A DNA stretch of 64,000 bases, taken from contig CBDCDJ010000007.1 in NCBI GenBank assembly GCA_965215355.1, forward strand, positions 1,054,001 to 1,118,000, in the 5' to 3' direction. This stretch comes from CBDCDJ01 sp965215355 (GTDB lineage Bacteria > Deinococcota > Deinococci > Deinococcales > Trueperaceae). The translations under genes were made by a program, and so were the position numbers. Position 1 is the stretch's first letter. Every line of letters starts with the position of its first letter. The notes under the pieces were generated by a model. That model was given only the letters and a program-made list of their open reading frames with translations. It was not told the origin of the DNA and did no database searches. Positions 8,243-16,567 of the stretch are shown one piece after another.

Positions 8243-9178
8243 ATGAGCGCACCCACCCCGACCCGCCCCCGCACAGCCACCCTGAAAGACAGCTTGGTCG
8301 TTTACCTCAAAGGCGTCGTGATGGGCTCGGCCGACGTGGTGCCGGGCGTGTCCGGCGGCACGATGGCGCTCATTTTGGGCATCTACGAAACTTTGATCTT
8401 AAGCTTGCAACAGCTGAGCGGTCCCGCGTTTTGGGGCGCACTACGGCGTTTCCGACTCGCTGCGGCGTTCGAAGCGGTGAACGGCCGCTTTTTGGTCGCG
8501 CTGACAGCGGGTATCGCCACGGCCGTACTGCTGTTCGCGCACCTGCTGACCTGGCTGCTCGAGACCCAGGAAACCCTTCTGTACAGCCTGTTTTTCGGCC
8601 TCATCCTGGCGTCGGTGTTCGTGGTGGGGCGGCGGGTGCGGCGCTGGACCCCGCTGCCGCTCGCCGCGCTGGGGGTGAGCGCGCTGGGCGCGTTCGTGCT
8701 GGTCGGCTTGAGCCCGACCAGCACGCCCGACTCGCCCTGGTTTTTGTTCCTGAGCGGCGCGTTGGCGATTTGCGCGATGGTGCTGCCCGGCATCTCGGGC
8801 GCGTTCATCCTGCTGCTGCTGGGCAAGTACGTTTACGTGCTGGAGGCCGTCAGCCACCTGGACTTAGCCGCCATCGCCCTGTTCGGCCTGGGTGCGCTGG
8901 TCGGTCTGCTGAGCTTCGTCCGCTTGCTCGGGGTGTTGTTCGCCCGCCACTACGACCTTACCATCGCCTTGCTCACCGGGTTCATGCTCGGCAGTCTGCG
9001 CAAAATCTGGCCCTGGAAACTTGCGGGGGGTGACGCCCTGTTCGGCACGAACACTTGGCCGCAGTTGTTCGTGAACGGACAGTTAAGCTGGTTTACGGTC
9101 GTTTCGTTCCTCCTCTTGGCGCTCGGCGGCGGGCTTGTGCTGTACCTGAACAAGCTGGGTGAAACGACGAGTTCTTAG
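8243..9178 (+). CDS. DUF368 polyprenyl-phosphate transporter (PopT-like)
   Basis: A 311-residue integral membrane protein with about eight to nine hydrophobic segments. The family signature GSADVVPGVSGGTMALILGIYE lies near the N-terminus and is echoed by MVLPGISGAFILLLLGKY in the second half, the internal repeat typical of DUF368. DUF368 proteins have been shown elsewhere to recycle undecaprenyl phosphate across the membrane for cell-wall synthesis (PopT); assigning that role here is by family. The ATG at 8243 fits the family start; a TACAAC box lies nine bases upstream. It is divergent from the RlmI-type gene and monocistronic as far as can be seen. Confidence 0.87.
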   Translation: MSAPTPTRPRTATLKDSLVVYLKGVVMGSADVVPGVSGGTMALILGIYETLILSLQQLSGPAFWGALRRFRLAAAFEAVNGRFLVALTAGIATAVLLFAHLLTWLLETQETLLYSLFFGLILASVFVVGRRVRRWTPLPLAALGVSALGAFVLVGLSPTSTPDSPWFLFLSGALAICAMVLPGISGAFILLLLGKYVYVLEAVSHLDLAAIALFGLGALVGLLSFVRLLGVLFARHYDLTIALLTGFMLGSLRKIWPWKLAGGDALFGTNTWPQLFVNGQLSWFTVVSFLLLALGGGLVLYLNKLGETTSS

Positions 9179-9332
9179 CGTTTTCACATCTGTATCGTCG
9201 GCTACAAACTGTGTCTCTCACGTTCTTAATCTCGTTAGGCAAGCCGTCTCACTTGCGGCGGCTATCTTTTTATGAGGACTTGTGCGATTTTTCGCATGTA
9301 GGTGTTTTCGCACGGAACGGAGTTTTATAGGT

Positions 9333-11120
9333 ATGAAAAAAAGCTTTTTAACGTTGGGGATGGCGGCCCTGCTTGCGGTGGGCGGTTTCGGCTTGCTCGA
9401 GCAAAGCCAGTCGCCCTACGGGGTGCAAGCGCAAACCTCGACTCAGGATTCGACCACCCAGGACGCGGGGCAGCTGGTGCAGCAGACCCCGCAGGAAACG
9501 GCTCAACCGGACGCGTCGCAGAGCGTCGCGCGGCTCGACGAGGCCCAGTCTTTGCTGCAAGACGAGCAAAATACCACCGACGTCATCGCCACCTACGGCC
9601 CGAGCGTCGTCGCGGTGAACGTCGAGGTGCGCGGTCAACGCGTCGACCCGTTCGGCCAGGGCTTTTCCCCGGACATCATCCCGCCCGAGTTTCGGCGCTT
9701 TTTCCAGCTGCCGCAACAGCCGCAGCAGCCGCAAGGCGACCAACAAGACGACCTCGGCGAGTTCCGGCAGCAGGGCTCGGGCAGCGGTTTCGTGGTGAGC
9801 GACCAGGGCGACATCGTCACCAACTACCACGTGGCGCGCTCGGCCCTGCAAGAGGACAGCGTCACGCCGCTGGAAAACACCCGCCTGACGGTCACGTTTC
9901 CCTCCAGCGACGAAGAGTTGCCGGTTCGGGTCGTCGGTGTCAACGTGCTCTACGACCTGGCGCTGCTCCGGCTCGAGGACCCCGACGACCTGCCCGCAGA
10001 CGTCCGGCCGATTCCTTTAGCCGACTCGGACGCGCTGCGCGTCGGCCAGAAAACCATCGCCATCGGCAACCCCTTCGGCTTCGCCTCGACGGTCACGACC
10101 GGCATCGTCTCCGGTGTGAGCCGCTCGCTGCCCGGCGTGGGCCGGGCCGACATCCCGCTCGTCCAGACCGACGCCGCCATCAACCCCGGCAACTCGGGCG
10201 GCCCGCTACTGAACTCGCGTGGCGAACTCATCGGCATCAACACGGCCATCATCCCCGGCTCGGCCTTCAACGGCGAGCGCGGCAACTTAGGCATCGGTTT
10301 CGCGGTGCCGAGCAACCTGCTGCAGCAGAACCTGGCCGAACTGCAGCAGGGCGGTTTTGCGGACATCCGCTCACGGCCCCGCATCGGCATCACCTTCGCC
10401 GACGTCCGAGCTTTTCCGGACAGCGTCCGCGAGAGCTTCAACTTGCCCGACAACGGCGCGGTGGTGCGCACGGTCGAAGCGGGCGGTCCCGCTGCCCAGG
10501 CCGGGCTTCAAGGCGGCACCTCGACCATTGACATCGGCGGCACGTCCGTCGAGGTCGGCGGCGACGTGATTACGGCGGTGGACGGTCAAGCCCTCGAGGA
10601 CGCCAACGACCTGCGCGACGTCGTGCTGAGCAAAAACGAAGGGGACACCGTCGAGTTGACCGTCCTGCGCGACGGCGAAGAAGAAAACGTCGAGGTGACC
10701 TTGAGCGTCGTGCCCCGCGCCGAGCAACCGCTCCAAGTTGAAACCGAGCCGCAAGAGACGGCCTCCGGCCCGCGTCTCGGCGTCGGCATTCAAGACATAG
10801 ACGCTTATCCCGACGAGGTGCGCCAAAGCCTCAACCTGCCCGACCAAGGCGTCGTGGTGACCGAGGTCGCGCCGGACAGTCCGGCGGCGGCGGCGGGTCT
10901 GCGCGGCGGGCAGTTCGCTCTGGAATCCGGCGGGCAACAGTACGCCGCGGGTGGCGACGTGATTTTAGCCGTCAACGGCGAAGAAGTGAGCAGCGCCCAA
11001 GCCTTGCAGGACATCATCTCGAGCCAGCAGGTGGGCGACTCGGTCGAACTGCGCATCTGGCGCAACGGCGAAGAGCAAACGCTGCAAGCGACCTTAGCCG
11101 CGGCCGACCCGAACAACTGA
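9333..11120 (+). CDS. HtrA/DegP-family serine protease with two PDZ domains
   Basis: A secreted 595-residue protease for envelope protein quality control. A signal peptide (MKKSFLTLGMAALLAVGG) is followed by a Gln/Thr-rich linker, a trypsin-like domain with triad H166 (TNYHVARS), D208 (YDLALLRL) and S288 (NPGNSGGPLL), and two PDZ domains (about 330-455 and 475-590). The PDZ domains resemble each other closely, including SFNLPDNGAVV against SLNLPDQGVVV, indicating duplication. I start at the ATG at 9333, where the signal peptide begins, with GGAG about ten bases upstream. The linker has an unusual run of QPQQPQ repeats. Neighbours on both sides are separated by long gaps, so it is probably transcribed alone. 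Confidence 0.93.
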   Translation: MKKSFLTLGMAALLAVGGFGLLEQSQSPYGVQAQTSTQDSTTQDAGQLVQQTPQETAQPDASQSVARLDEAQSLLQDEQNTTDVIATYGPSVVAVNVEVRGQRVDPFGQGFSPDIIPPEFRRFFQLPQQPQQPQGDQQDDLGEFRQQGSGSGFVVSDQGDIVTNYHVARSALQEDSVTPLENTRLTVTFPSSDEELPVRVVGVNVLYDLALLRLEDPDDLPADVRPIPLADSDALRVGQKTIAIGNPFGFASTVTTGIVSGVSRSLPGVGRADIPLVQTDAAINPGNSGGPLLNSRGELIGINTAIIPGSAFNGERGNLGIGFAVPSNLLQQNLAELQQGGFADIRSRPRIGITFADVRAFPDSVRESFNLPDNGAVVRTVEAGGPAAQAGLQGGTSTIDIGGTSVEVGGDVITAVDGQALEDANDLRDVVLSKNEGDTVELTVLRDGEEENVEVTLSVVPRAEQPLQVETEPQETASGPRLGVGIQDIDAYPDEVRQSLNLPDQGVVVTEVAPDSPAAAAGLRGGQFALESGGQQYAAGGDVILAVNGEEVSSAQALQDIISSQQVGDSVELRIWRNGEEQTLQATLAAADPNN

Positions 11121-11167
11121 CCCGGCGACGGCGCGAGGGTTGCGCCGTAAAATCAGAAGACCTGAAC

Positions 11168-11201
11168 CCCGCCGGCCGACTCACGTGAGTCGGCCGGCGG
11201 G
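11168..11201. terminator. 34-base perfect palindrome after htrA
   Basis: Two 17-base arms (11168-11184 and 11185-11201) are exact complements with no spacer, GC-rich outside and with TCACGTGA at the centre. It lies 47 bases after the htrA stop, where a terminator would be expected, but no T-run follows on either strand. It may stop transcription without a U-tract, act in recombination, or bind a protein at the CACGTG core. Confidence 0.5.
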
Positions 11202-11324
11202 CGTTGGTGGGCCAGCAATTCCAGATGAGCGTAGAAAAAGCGTCCATCGACAAGGGAGCTGGGAATTTACACCCGTAAGAACCCTAACCCTGTAGAGGTA
11301 GGCTCAGAAGCAGACCTCCCCTAA

Positions 11325-11343
11325 CCCCTCCTAAAAGGAGGGG
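11325..11343. repeat. Short C-rich hairpin element
   Basis: CCCCTCCT (11325-11332) and AGGAGGGG (11336-11343) pair fully around a three-base AAA loop, and AATAAAA follows. The surrounding text (CCTCCCCTAACCCCTCCT) resembles a hairpin element common in intergenic DNA of many bacteria. It could act as a weak terminator on the plus strand. Confidence 0.45.
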
Positions 11344-11607
11344 AATAAAACACCTCACTTACCCCTCTGGTAGGTACGTTCGGCTTTAGCTTGAATTGCT
11401 GTTTGGGGGCTCGAGCAAACCGGCCTCGTGGCGATGAACCGTGCTCTGCTCGAACGTCTCCACACCGACTGCGTTTGTGGCTCGGCCCGGCGGCATCTTT
11501 AATCAAGCACCAACTTTAGTATAACAGACTAAGATTTTGTATAAAGGCTGACGGAAGTTTGGGATCTGCTCGAGTAAACTTGGTTTATTCAGAAAGGACG
11601 AACAGCC

Positions 11608-11994
11608 GTGTACAAACTGTTTTCCGTCGCCGAAGCGAACAACCTCATCCCCGTCGTCGACGAACTTTTGAGTGATTTACAAGACGCCATCAGAGACACC
11701 TACCGTCTGCGCGACGACATAGCGCGCCTCGGCTCCGAGGGCGTCGCGGCGCGCAACAAGGCCCAAGAGATTGCCTTTTTGCTGCGCTCGGTTCACGAAA
11801 CCAAGGCGCAACTGGACCGCTTGGGCGTTTTTCTCACCGACGTCGACGCGGGCGTCGTGGACTTTCCGAGCCAGGTCGGGGCCGAGGTCGTCTACCTGAG
11901 CTGGGAAAAAGGCCAGGACGCCATCACGCACTACCACCGTCTCAACGAAGGCTCGAGGTTGCCCCTGGCGGAGCCGCAAGCTTTGACGCTGTAA
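11608..11994 (+). CDS. DUF2203 family protein
   Basis: A 128-residue cytosolic protein with the DUF2203 layout: FSVAEANNLIPVVDELLSDL at the N-terminus, a long helical middle with many charged residues, then GVVDFPSQVGAEVVYLSWEKG near the C-terminus. The GTG start at 11608 is supported by AGAAAGGA about 11 bases upstream. The fold is likely a helical hairpin. No function is established for the family. An intrinsic terminator follows within 20 bases, so the gene is transcribed alone. Confidence 0.83.
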   Translation: MYKLFSVAEANNLIPVVDELLSDLQDAIRDTYRLRDDIARLGSEGVAARNKAQEIAFLLRSVHETKAQLDRLGVFLTDVDAGVVDFPSQVGAEVVYLSWEKGQDAITHYHRLNEGSRLPLAEPQALTL

Positions 11995-12012
11995 CCCGTT
12001 AAACCCTTATCG

Positions 12013-12048
12013 AAAGAACTTAAGCCCACGTTTAAGTTCTTTTTCTTT
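12013..12048 (+). terminator. Intrinsic terminator after the DUF2203 gene
   Basis: AAAGAACTTAA (12013-12023) pairs exactly with TTAAGTTCTTT (12032-12042) around an eight-base loop and runs into TTTTTCTTT. It starts 19 bases after the stop codon and is a good rho-independent terminator on the plus strand. Confidence 0.85.
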
Positions 12049-12095
12049 CATTCTCCCTTCTAAAAACTGCGTAGGATGGTTCGAGGAGGAGAACT

Positions 12096-13148
12096 GTGTT
12101 CAAACTTTGTTTTTTCTGGCTGCTGGTGGGTTTGGCCGGCGTCGGGTTCGGTCAAAAGGGGTTGCCGGTGGGGGCTGTCCAACCCGCGCCGGAGCGCTAC
12201 GCCGACGTGGCCCCGACGCACTGGGCGTTCGAGGCGCTCCAACAAGTCACCGCCCAGGGTATTTTTACCGGCTACCCCGACGGCACGTTCAAGGGGGGCC
12301 AAGGTTTGTCGCGTTACGAGGCTGCGGTCATCGCGGCGCGGCTCGTCGACTACCTGGACAGCTTGATGAACGTCCTCAGTGGCGACGAAACCTTTATGGA
12401 CGCTTTGCGTGAGGCGGCGGACGAACTCGGTCCGGTGAGCGACATGGGCGTTCGAGTGGCGCAGCTCGAGGCGGGCATGGTGGAGGCGGCCTCGGTCGCC
12501 TACGTGAACGCCTTGGAAGCACGTCTTCTCGCGGTTGAGAGCGAACTCAACGCTGTTTTGGGCCGACAGGTGTTTCCGGCCACACCCATCGACCCCGACG
12601 AGGTTCCCCCGACGGCCGCCGAAGCGCTGGCCGCGCGCGGCGCTGTCGCGGGTGCCGCAGCGAACGCGGCTGTCAACCAACCCGCAGGTCAACCGGCAAG
12701 CCAAGTTGACGCACCTACCGACGTACCCGCCGTCACCCTTTTGAGCGACAGCCCCCGACCCTTTTACGTCGGCTTTGCGCCGGGCGTCGTTTCCACCTCG
12801 GGTGACATCTACTTTGGGGCGCAAGTCGGCTACGACGCGCTGCTCGGGCCGGTCGGCGTGGTGGGGCGGCTCGTCTTCAACAGCGGCGCGAACGAACTCC
12901 GCGTCAGCGCCGACGCGACCGTGCGCCTGCGCGCCTTCGACGACAACCTGTCGCTTTACGGCGGTTTAGGCCCCGGCTTCAGCTTTCGACCGGGCGGGAG
13001 TTCAGTTTTGTTAGAGGTCCCTTTCGGCTTCGAGTACCTGCTGTCGTCGCGGGTCGGGCTGTTCGGGCAACTCACCACGAGCTACGCCTTCGCGCCCTTG
13101 AACAGCGTGGACGCGGTGTTTACGGCGGGTGTCAACCTGCGCTTCTGA
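12096..13148 (+). CDS. SLH-domain envelope protein with barrel-like C-terminus
   Basis: A secreted protein of 350 residues. A hydrophobic signal peptide is followed by one S-layer homology domain (RYADVAPTHWAFEALQQVTAQGIFTGYPDGTFKGGQGLSRYEAAVIAARL in outline, about 35-85), then a helical stretch, a proline/alanine-rich linker (about 155-215) and a C-terminal region of repeated beta strands such as RPFYVGFAPGVVS that ends in VNLRF, a terminal phenylalanine as in outer membrane barrels. This SLH-plus-barrel layout is known from Deinococcus and Thermus envelope proteins that tether the outer layer. The GTG start has a very strong GGAGGAG upstream. Confidence 0.82.
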   Translation: MFKLCFFWLLVGLAGVGFGQKGLPVGAVQPAPERYADVAPTHWAFEALQQVTAQGIFTGYPDGTFKGGQGLSRYEAAVIAARLVDYLDSLMNVLSGDETFMDALREAADELGPVSDMGVRVAQLEAGMVEAASVAYVNALEARLLAVESELNAVLGRQVFPATPIDPDEVPPTAAEALAARGAVAGAAANAAVNQPAGQPASQVDAPTDVPAVTLLSDSPRPFYVGFAPGVVSTSGDIYFGAQVGYDALLGPVGVVGRLVFNSGANELRVSADATVRLRAFDDNLSLYGGLGPGFSFRPGGSSVLLEVPFGFEYLLSSRVGLFGQLTTSYAFAPLNSVDAVFTAGVNLRF

Positions 13149-13183
13149 CCGAAGGGCCGCCCCCCTTGGCCGGGTGTGGAGGA

Positions 13184-13873
13184 TTAGAGTTCGAACACCA
13201 GTTTGGGTGTAAACCCGAGGGCGTCGGCAGCGACGAAGTGAACAGCTATATCGCCCAAGTCGGGCAGCGCCGCGTCCGCTGTTTCGCCGTGGACGTGGCC
13301 GAAGACGACCGCGTCCGGCGCGGCCTCGAGCAGCATATCGGTCATAGGGGAGGGCTCGAGCCGCGCGTTCGTCGGCGGGTAGTGGAGCATCACGACGAAC
13401 CTTTCGCCTTGGAGTTTGGCGGCGGCTTTGAGGGAGAGTTTCAAGCGCTCCACCTCTCGAGCGTATATTTTCTCGTCTTGCTCGGTGCCGAACCCACCCG
13501 GACTCGTCCAGCCGCGCGTGCCGGCGACGACGACGGGTCCGACTTTGAGCGCGTCGTTTTGCAGGGCGAGGATTCCTGTCGGCAGGGCCGCGCGCAACTT
13601 GCCGATGGCGGGCCACCAGTAGTCGTGGTTGCCGCGCGAGAGGATCTTGGTGCCGGGCAGGGCGGCTAAGTCCTGCAGGTCGAGCAGCGCGTCCTCCAAC
13701 GTCATCGCCCAAGAGATGTCGCCGGGCACGAGCACCAGGTCGTTTTCGGAAACCGTCTCGCGCCAGCGCTCGAACAGACGTTCGGGATGGCCCGCCCAAT
13801 GCGGGCCGAACACGTCCATCGGTTTGGGGGCGGCGCGGGACAGGTGAGGGTCGGCGAGGGCGAAGACGCGCAT
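13184..13873 (-). CDS. Calcineurin-like metallophosphoesterase
   Basis: A 229-residue cytosolic enzyme with the two-metal phosphoesterase motifs in order: ADPHLS, VPGDISWA, SRGNHDYWWP, VMLHYPP and VFGHVHG. The substrate is not evident; relatives cleave phosphomonoesters or phosphodiesters. I start at the ATG at 13873 because homology begins at MRVFALADPH and a TACACT -10 box lies eight bases upstream, indicating a leaderless transcript. Longer readings run through the divergent promoter region. It is convergent with the SLH gene, 35 bases away. Confidence 0.88.
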   Translation of the reverse strand: MRVFALADPHLSRAAPKPMDVFGPHWAGHPERLFERWRETVSENDLVLVPGDISWAMTLEDALLDLQDLAALPGTKILSRGNHDYWWPAIGKLRAALPTGILALQNDALKVGPVVVAGTRGWTSPGGFGTEQDEKIYAREVERLKLSLKAAAKLQGERFVVMLHYPPTNARLEPSPMTDMLLEAAPDAVVFGHVHGETADAALPDLGDIAVHFVAADALGFTPKLVFEL

Positions 13874-13881
13874 GGACGAGC

Positions 13882-13887
13882 AGTGTA
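13882..13887 (-). promoter_or_regulatory. -10 box for the metallophosphoesterase gene
   Basis: TACACT on the minus strand ends eight bases before the ATG at 13873, so transcription would begin at or next to the start codon. Confidence 0.55.
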
Positions 13888-14014
13888 ACAGGGGAGAGGC
13901 TCGCCAAGAAAAACTTCGGGCGAGAGACAGGTCGTCGAGCCGCCGAGGGGCATCTTGTGGTAAAGTCATAACGTGACCCCGAAGGTTGTTTTCTCTCAAC
14001 CCGAGCCTTGAGCC

Positions 14015-14782
14015 GTGGCGTTCAAGGTCGTTCCTTTGACCCGGCAACCCGCCCTCGAGTCCGGGATGTGGAACGAAGACCTTACGGCGTCCTGGGCGGA
14101 CTTTATGCTCGAGGACCCCCTAGCCAACCTGTACTTCGCCGAAGGCAGGACGGCGCGCTTCGCGGACTTTGCCCTCGTCGCCTACGACGACGCGGCCCCG
14201 GACAGGGTGCTGGGCCGGGCGTTCAGCGTGCCTTTTTGTTTAGGGGAGGATTTTGGGCGCACCGCGTTGCCGGACGGCGGCTGGGACACCGTCGTGCGCT
14301 GGGCCGACCAGGACCATTTTCTAGGCCGTGAGCCCAACGCGGTGTCCGCCCTCGAGATAACCCTACACCCGCAAGCGCAGGGGCGCGGCCTGTCGGTGGA
14401 GATGGTGCGGGCCCTGCGCGCCAACGCCGAGCGGCTGGGCTTCGGCGACCTGTTCGCGCCGGTGCGCCCGAGCCACAAACACTTCGAACCTCACACGCCT
14501 TTTGACGACTACGTCCACCGGTTGCGTGACGACGATTTGCCCGCCGACCCCTGGCTGCGGGTCCACGCGCGCGTCGGTGGGACCGTCGTCAAGGTTGCGC
14601 CGCACTCGATGGTCGTCGCGGGCTCTTTGCAAGCTTGGCGCGCCTGGACCAATCTGCCCTTCGACCGGAACGGCCCGTGCGTGGTGCCCCAAGCCCTGGT
14701 GCCGGTTCACGTGTCGTTGGAGCAGGACCACGCCGTGTACGTCGAGCCGAACGTGTGGATTCATCACCGGCTGAACCCGTAA
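14015..14782 (+). CDS. GNAT-like N-acetyltransferase
   Basis: A 255-residue cytosolic protein. The segment SALEITLHPQAQGRGLSVEMVRALRANA contains a Q-x-G-x-G-like acetyl-CoA-binding turn (QGRGLS) after a beta strand, as in GNAT motif A, followed by FAPVRPSHKHFEP. The C-terminal half has no clear domain assignment. The GTG start at 14015 lies two bases after a TGA that closes a possible 12-codon leader beginning at GTG 13973, itself six bases after a TAAAGT box. The substrate is unknown; acetyltransferase activity is inferred. Confidence 0.68.
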   Translation: MAFKVVPLTRQPALESGMWNEDLTASWADFMLEDPLANLYFAEGRTARFADFALVAYDDAAPDRVLGRAFSVPFCLGEDFGRTALPDGGWDTVVRWADQDHFLGREPNAVSALEITLHPQAQGRGLSVEMVRALRANAERLGFGDLFAPVRPSHKHFEPHTPFDDYVHRLRDDDLPADPWLRVHARVGGTVVKVAPHSMVVAGSLQAWRAWTNLPFDRNGPCVVPQALVPVHVSLEQDHAVYVEPNVWIHHRLNP

Positions 14783-14820
14783 GAAAACTTTCCAAGCTCG
14801 ACTTTGGCAAAGAACACTCG

Positions 14821-16389
14821 TCAAAGAACATACCTCACGAACAGACCGGCCCCTTGCGCCAGCGCGTAAACCATCAAGCCGATGCTGAGGAGGCCCGCGG
14901 CGAGGTCGACGGTGCTCGAGCGGGGCAACAGTGGACGCGCGAAGCCCCACAAAAAGCCGCCCGCCACGCCGCCGACGTGACCCCACAGCGACACGCCCGG
15001 CACCGCGAAAGAAAACACCACGATTAAAGCCATCCACTGCACGAGCGAGCGCGCCATCAGCCGGTCTTGCTGGCTTTGCCCGCGCCAGACGTCGGCGAGG
15101 AGCGCCCCGGCCAGCCCGAGAATCCCGCCCGAGGCGCCGACCAGGATGAGGGGGCCGCTCGAGCCCACCAGTACCGTCAACAAGGCACCCCCGACGGTCC
15201 CGACGACGAAGGCCGCGAGCAGGTTTCCCCAACTGCGCCGCCGCTCGTAAAGCCGCCCGATGTCGAACAGCACCCAGGCGTTGAAGCCCAGGTGGACCAG
15301 TCCGCCGTGCAAAAACCCGTAGGACAAGTAACGCCAGGGCGCGTCGCTCTGGGGCAGGCTCGGCAAGTTGAGGAAAAACGCCGCCAACACCGAACTCACC
15401 GTGAGCCCGCCCGCCGCGGCGGGCAAGGGGTACTGCCGGTCGAGCCAGACTTGCAAACCGTAGGCCAGCACGATGGCGGCGAGCAGGCCGTAGGTGCCGT
15501 AGGCGCGGGTCGCGCGCACGAGTTCGGGCAAGGGCGCGCCGTACTGGTTGAGCTTGTCCGCATAGCCCTGGCGCTGGCCCGCCGGGGCCGCGCTGTAGGC
15601 CTGACCGTAGAGTTTGACCGCCGTGTCCGCCCCCCCGGCCCGCTCGGCGGCGCGTCCGGCCGTCCCGAACACGAGGTGCGCGGGCACGCCTGCGGGCAGG
15701 TCCGCGAGCTTGGTCTTCACCGCTTCGAACTCGCCCCGCTCGGCGGCCAGGCGAGCCTCGCTCAGCAACAGGCTCCTATATCCAACCGGGCCTTGCGTTT
15801 GTTGCCAGCGCTCACGCATCTCGGCGAGTTCCGCCTCGGCCCGGTCGAGGCGGTTCAGCGCGACGTAGGCCTGCACCCGCGCGGCCAGCGCCAACAGCGC
15901 GTTGTCCCCGGCAACCGGCACGCTCAAGCTGAGGACCTTGTCCCAGCGCTCTTCCAGCGCGTAGGCTTGGGCCAGCATGAGCGGGTCGGCGTTTGGACCC
16001 AACAGGGTGAGCGCCGCGCCCGCGTCGCCCTGTTGTAAGGCGATTTGCACGAGCAGCCGCTTGACGGCGCTGCGGCCTTCCGGCGTCCAGTAGAGCAGGT
16101 CGGCGAGGGAGTTGCTGAGCTTGTAAAGTCGTCCTCGAGCCAAGCCCGTCAGCGCCAGGGGTCCAAACACGTATAGCGGCGCGAAGATGAGCGTGACGAC
16201 GAGGAGCGTGCTTGTCGGCGCGAACGGCACCAGGCCCACGTCGCCCGCGCCGACGAGGCCCGCCAAAAGCGCTGCCGCCACCGTTTTCAGCGGCAACTCG
16301 CTGCCCAGCGGGGCCAGCCTCACCATCCAGCGGGCTATCATAAGACCGGTAACGAACACGACGACCAACAACAAGGCTTCTTGACTCAT
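14821..16389 (-). CDS. Rhomboid intramembrane protease with N-terminal TPR-like domain
   Basis: A 522-residue membrane protein. Residues 1-110 hold two to three membrane segments, about 120-300 form a soluble helical repeat region (TPR-like, with LALAARVQAYVALNRLDRAEAELAEM), and the last 200 form a rhomboid core. The serine-histidine dyad is S420 in GASGGILG and H471 in WGHVGGVAGG; HGGLVHLGFNAWVLF is the usual first catalytic helix. Rhomboids cleave substrates inside the membrane; the helical domain may select them. The ATG at 16389 is supported by a TAGGCT box seven bases upstream. It is divergent from plsY. Confidence 0.9.
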   Translation of the reverse strand: MSQEALLLVVVFVTGLMIARWMVRLAPLGSELPLKTVAAALLAGLVGAGDVGLVPFAPTSTLLVVTLIFAPLYVFGPLALTGLARGRLYKLSNSLADLLYWTPEGRSAVKRLLVQIALQQGDAGAALTLLGPNADPLMLAQAYALEERWDKVLSLSVPVAGDNALLALAARVQAYVALNRLDRAEAELAEMRERWQQTQGPVGYRSLLLSEARLAAERGEFEAVKTKLADLPAGVPAHLVFGTAGRAAERAGGADTAVKLYGQAYSAAPAGQRQGYADKLNQYGAPLPELVRATRAYGTYGLLAAIVLAYGLQVWLDRQYPLPAAAGGLTVSSVLAAFFLNLPSLPQSDAPWRYLSYGFLHGGLVHLGFNAWVLFDIGRLYERRRSWGNLLAAFVVGTVGGALLTVLVGSSGPLILVGASGGILGLAGALLADVWRGQSQQDRLMARSLVQWMALIVVFSFAVPGVSLWGHVGGVAGGFLWGFARPLLPRSSTVDLAAGLLSIGLMVYALAQGAGLFVRYVL

Positions 16390-16396
16390 ATCCCGT

Positions 16397-16402
16397 AGCC
16401 TA
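16397..16402 (-). promoter_or_regulatory. -10 box for the rhomboid gene
   Basis: TAGGCT on the minus strand ends seven bases before the ATG at 16389, the leaderless spacing seen at other genes in the window. Confidence 0.5.
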
Positions 16403-16446
16403 CCGCGCCTCGCAGCGGGGTAACGCTGCCCAGCTTTCTTAGCGAG

Positions 16447-16487
16447 CCATGAGCAACGAGTTTTAGGCTTTTGCTCGTTGCTCATGG
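16447..16487. repeat. Perfect 14-bp inverted repeat between divergent rhomboid and plsY genes
   Basis: CCATGAGCAACGAG (16447-16460) and CTCGTTGCTCATGG (16474-16487) are exact complements around a 13-base T-rich loop. Because it lies upstream of both flanking genes it is not an obvious terminator of either; it could be an operator, a cruciform or a small mobile element remnant. Confidence 0.6.
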
Positions 16488-16524
16488 TTGTTTTGCATTG
16501 TTGTTTCGCACGGCGTAAGCTGCA

Positions 16525-16538
16525 CGACTCGGTACTTT
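16525..16538. repeat. Short heptanucleotide repeat copy
   Basis: CGACTCG GTACTTT, whose complement AAAGTAC CGAGTCG matches two units of the tract at 838-879. It lies in the rhomboid-plsY gap. Confidence 0.45.
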
Positions 16539-16567
16539 TCCTCTTTGGCGTGATATAAAAAGTCATC

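Larger units (their letters stand above)
11121..11607. other. 487-base intergenic region between htrA and the DUF2203 gene
   Basis: No gene was seen on either strand. The stretch holds a 34-base perfect palindrome (11168-11201), a short C-rich hairpin (11325-11343), two CTCGAG sites (11410, 11569) and, near its end, TATAAC (11520) and TATAAA (11540) boxes that could be -10 elements for the downstream gene, though no good -35 box is spaced correctly. No tRNA or other structured RNA was recognised. Confidence 0.6.

Noticed and set aside
11497..11545. Full promoter for the DUF2203 gene around TATAAC/TATAAA
   Set aside because: The -10-like boxes are present but no -35 hexamer is found at 16-18 bases, so I only mention them.
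13973..14011. 12-codon leader peptide before the GNAT gene as a real gene
   Set aside because: It has a suitable -10 box and start, but is too short to support as a gene; it is mentioned in the GNAT entry.
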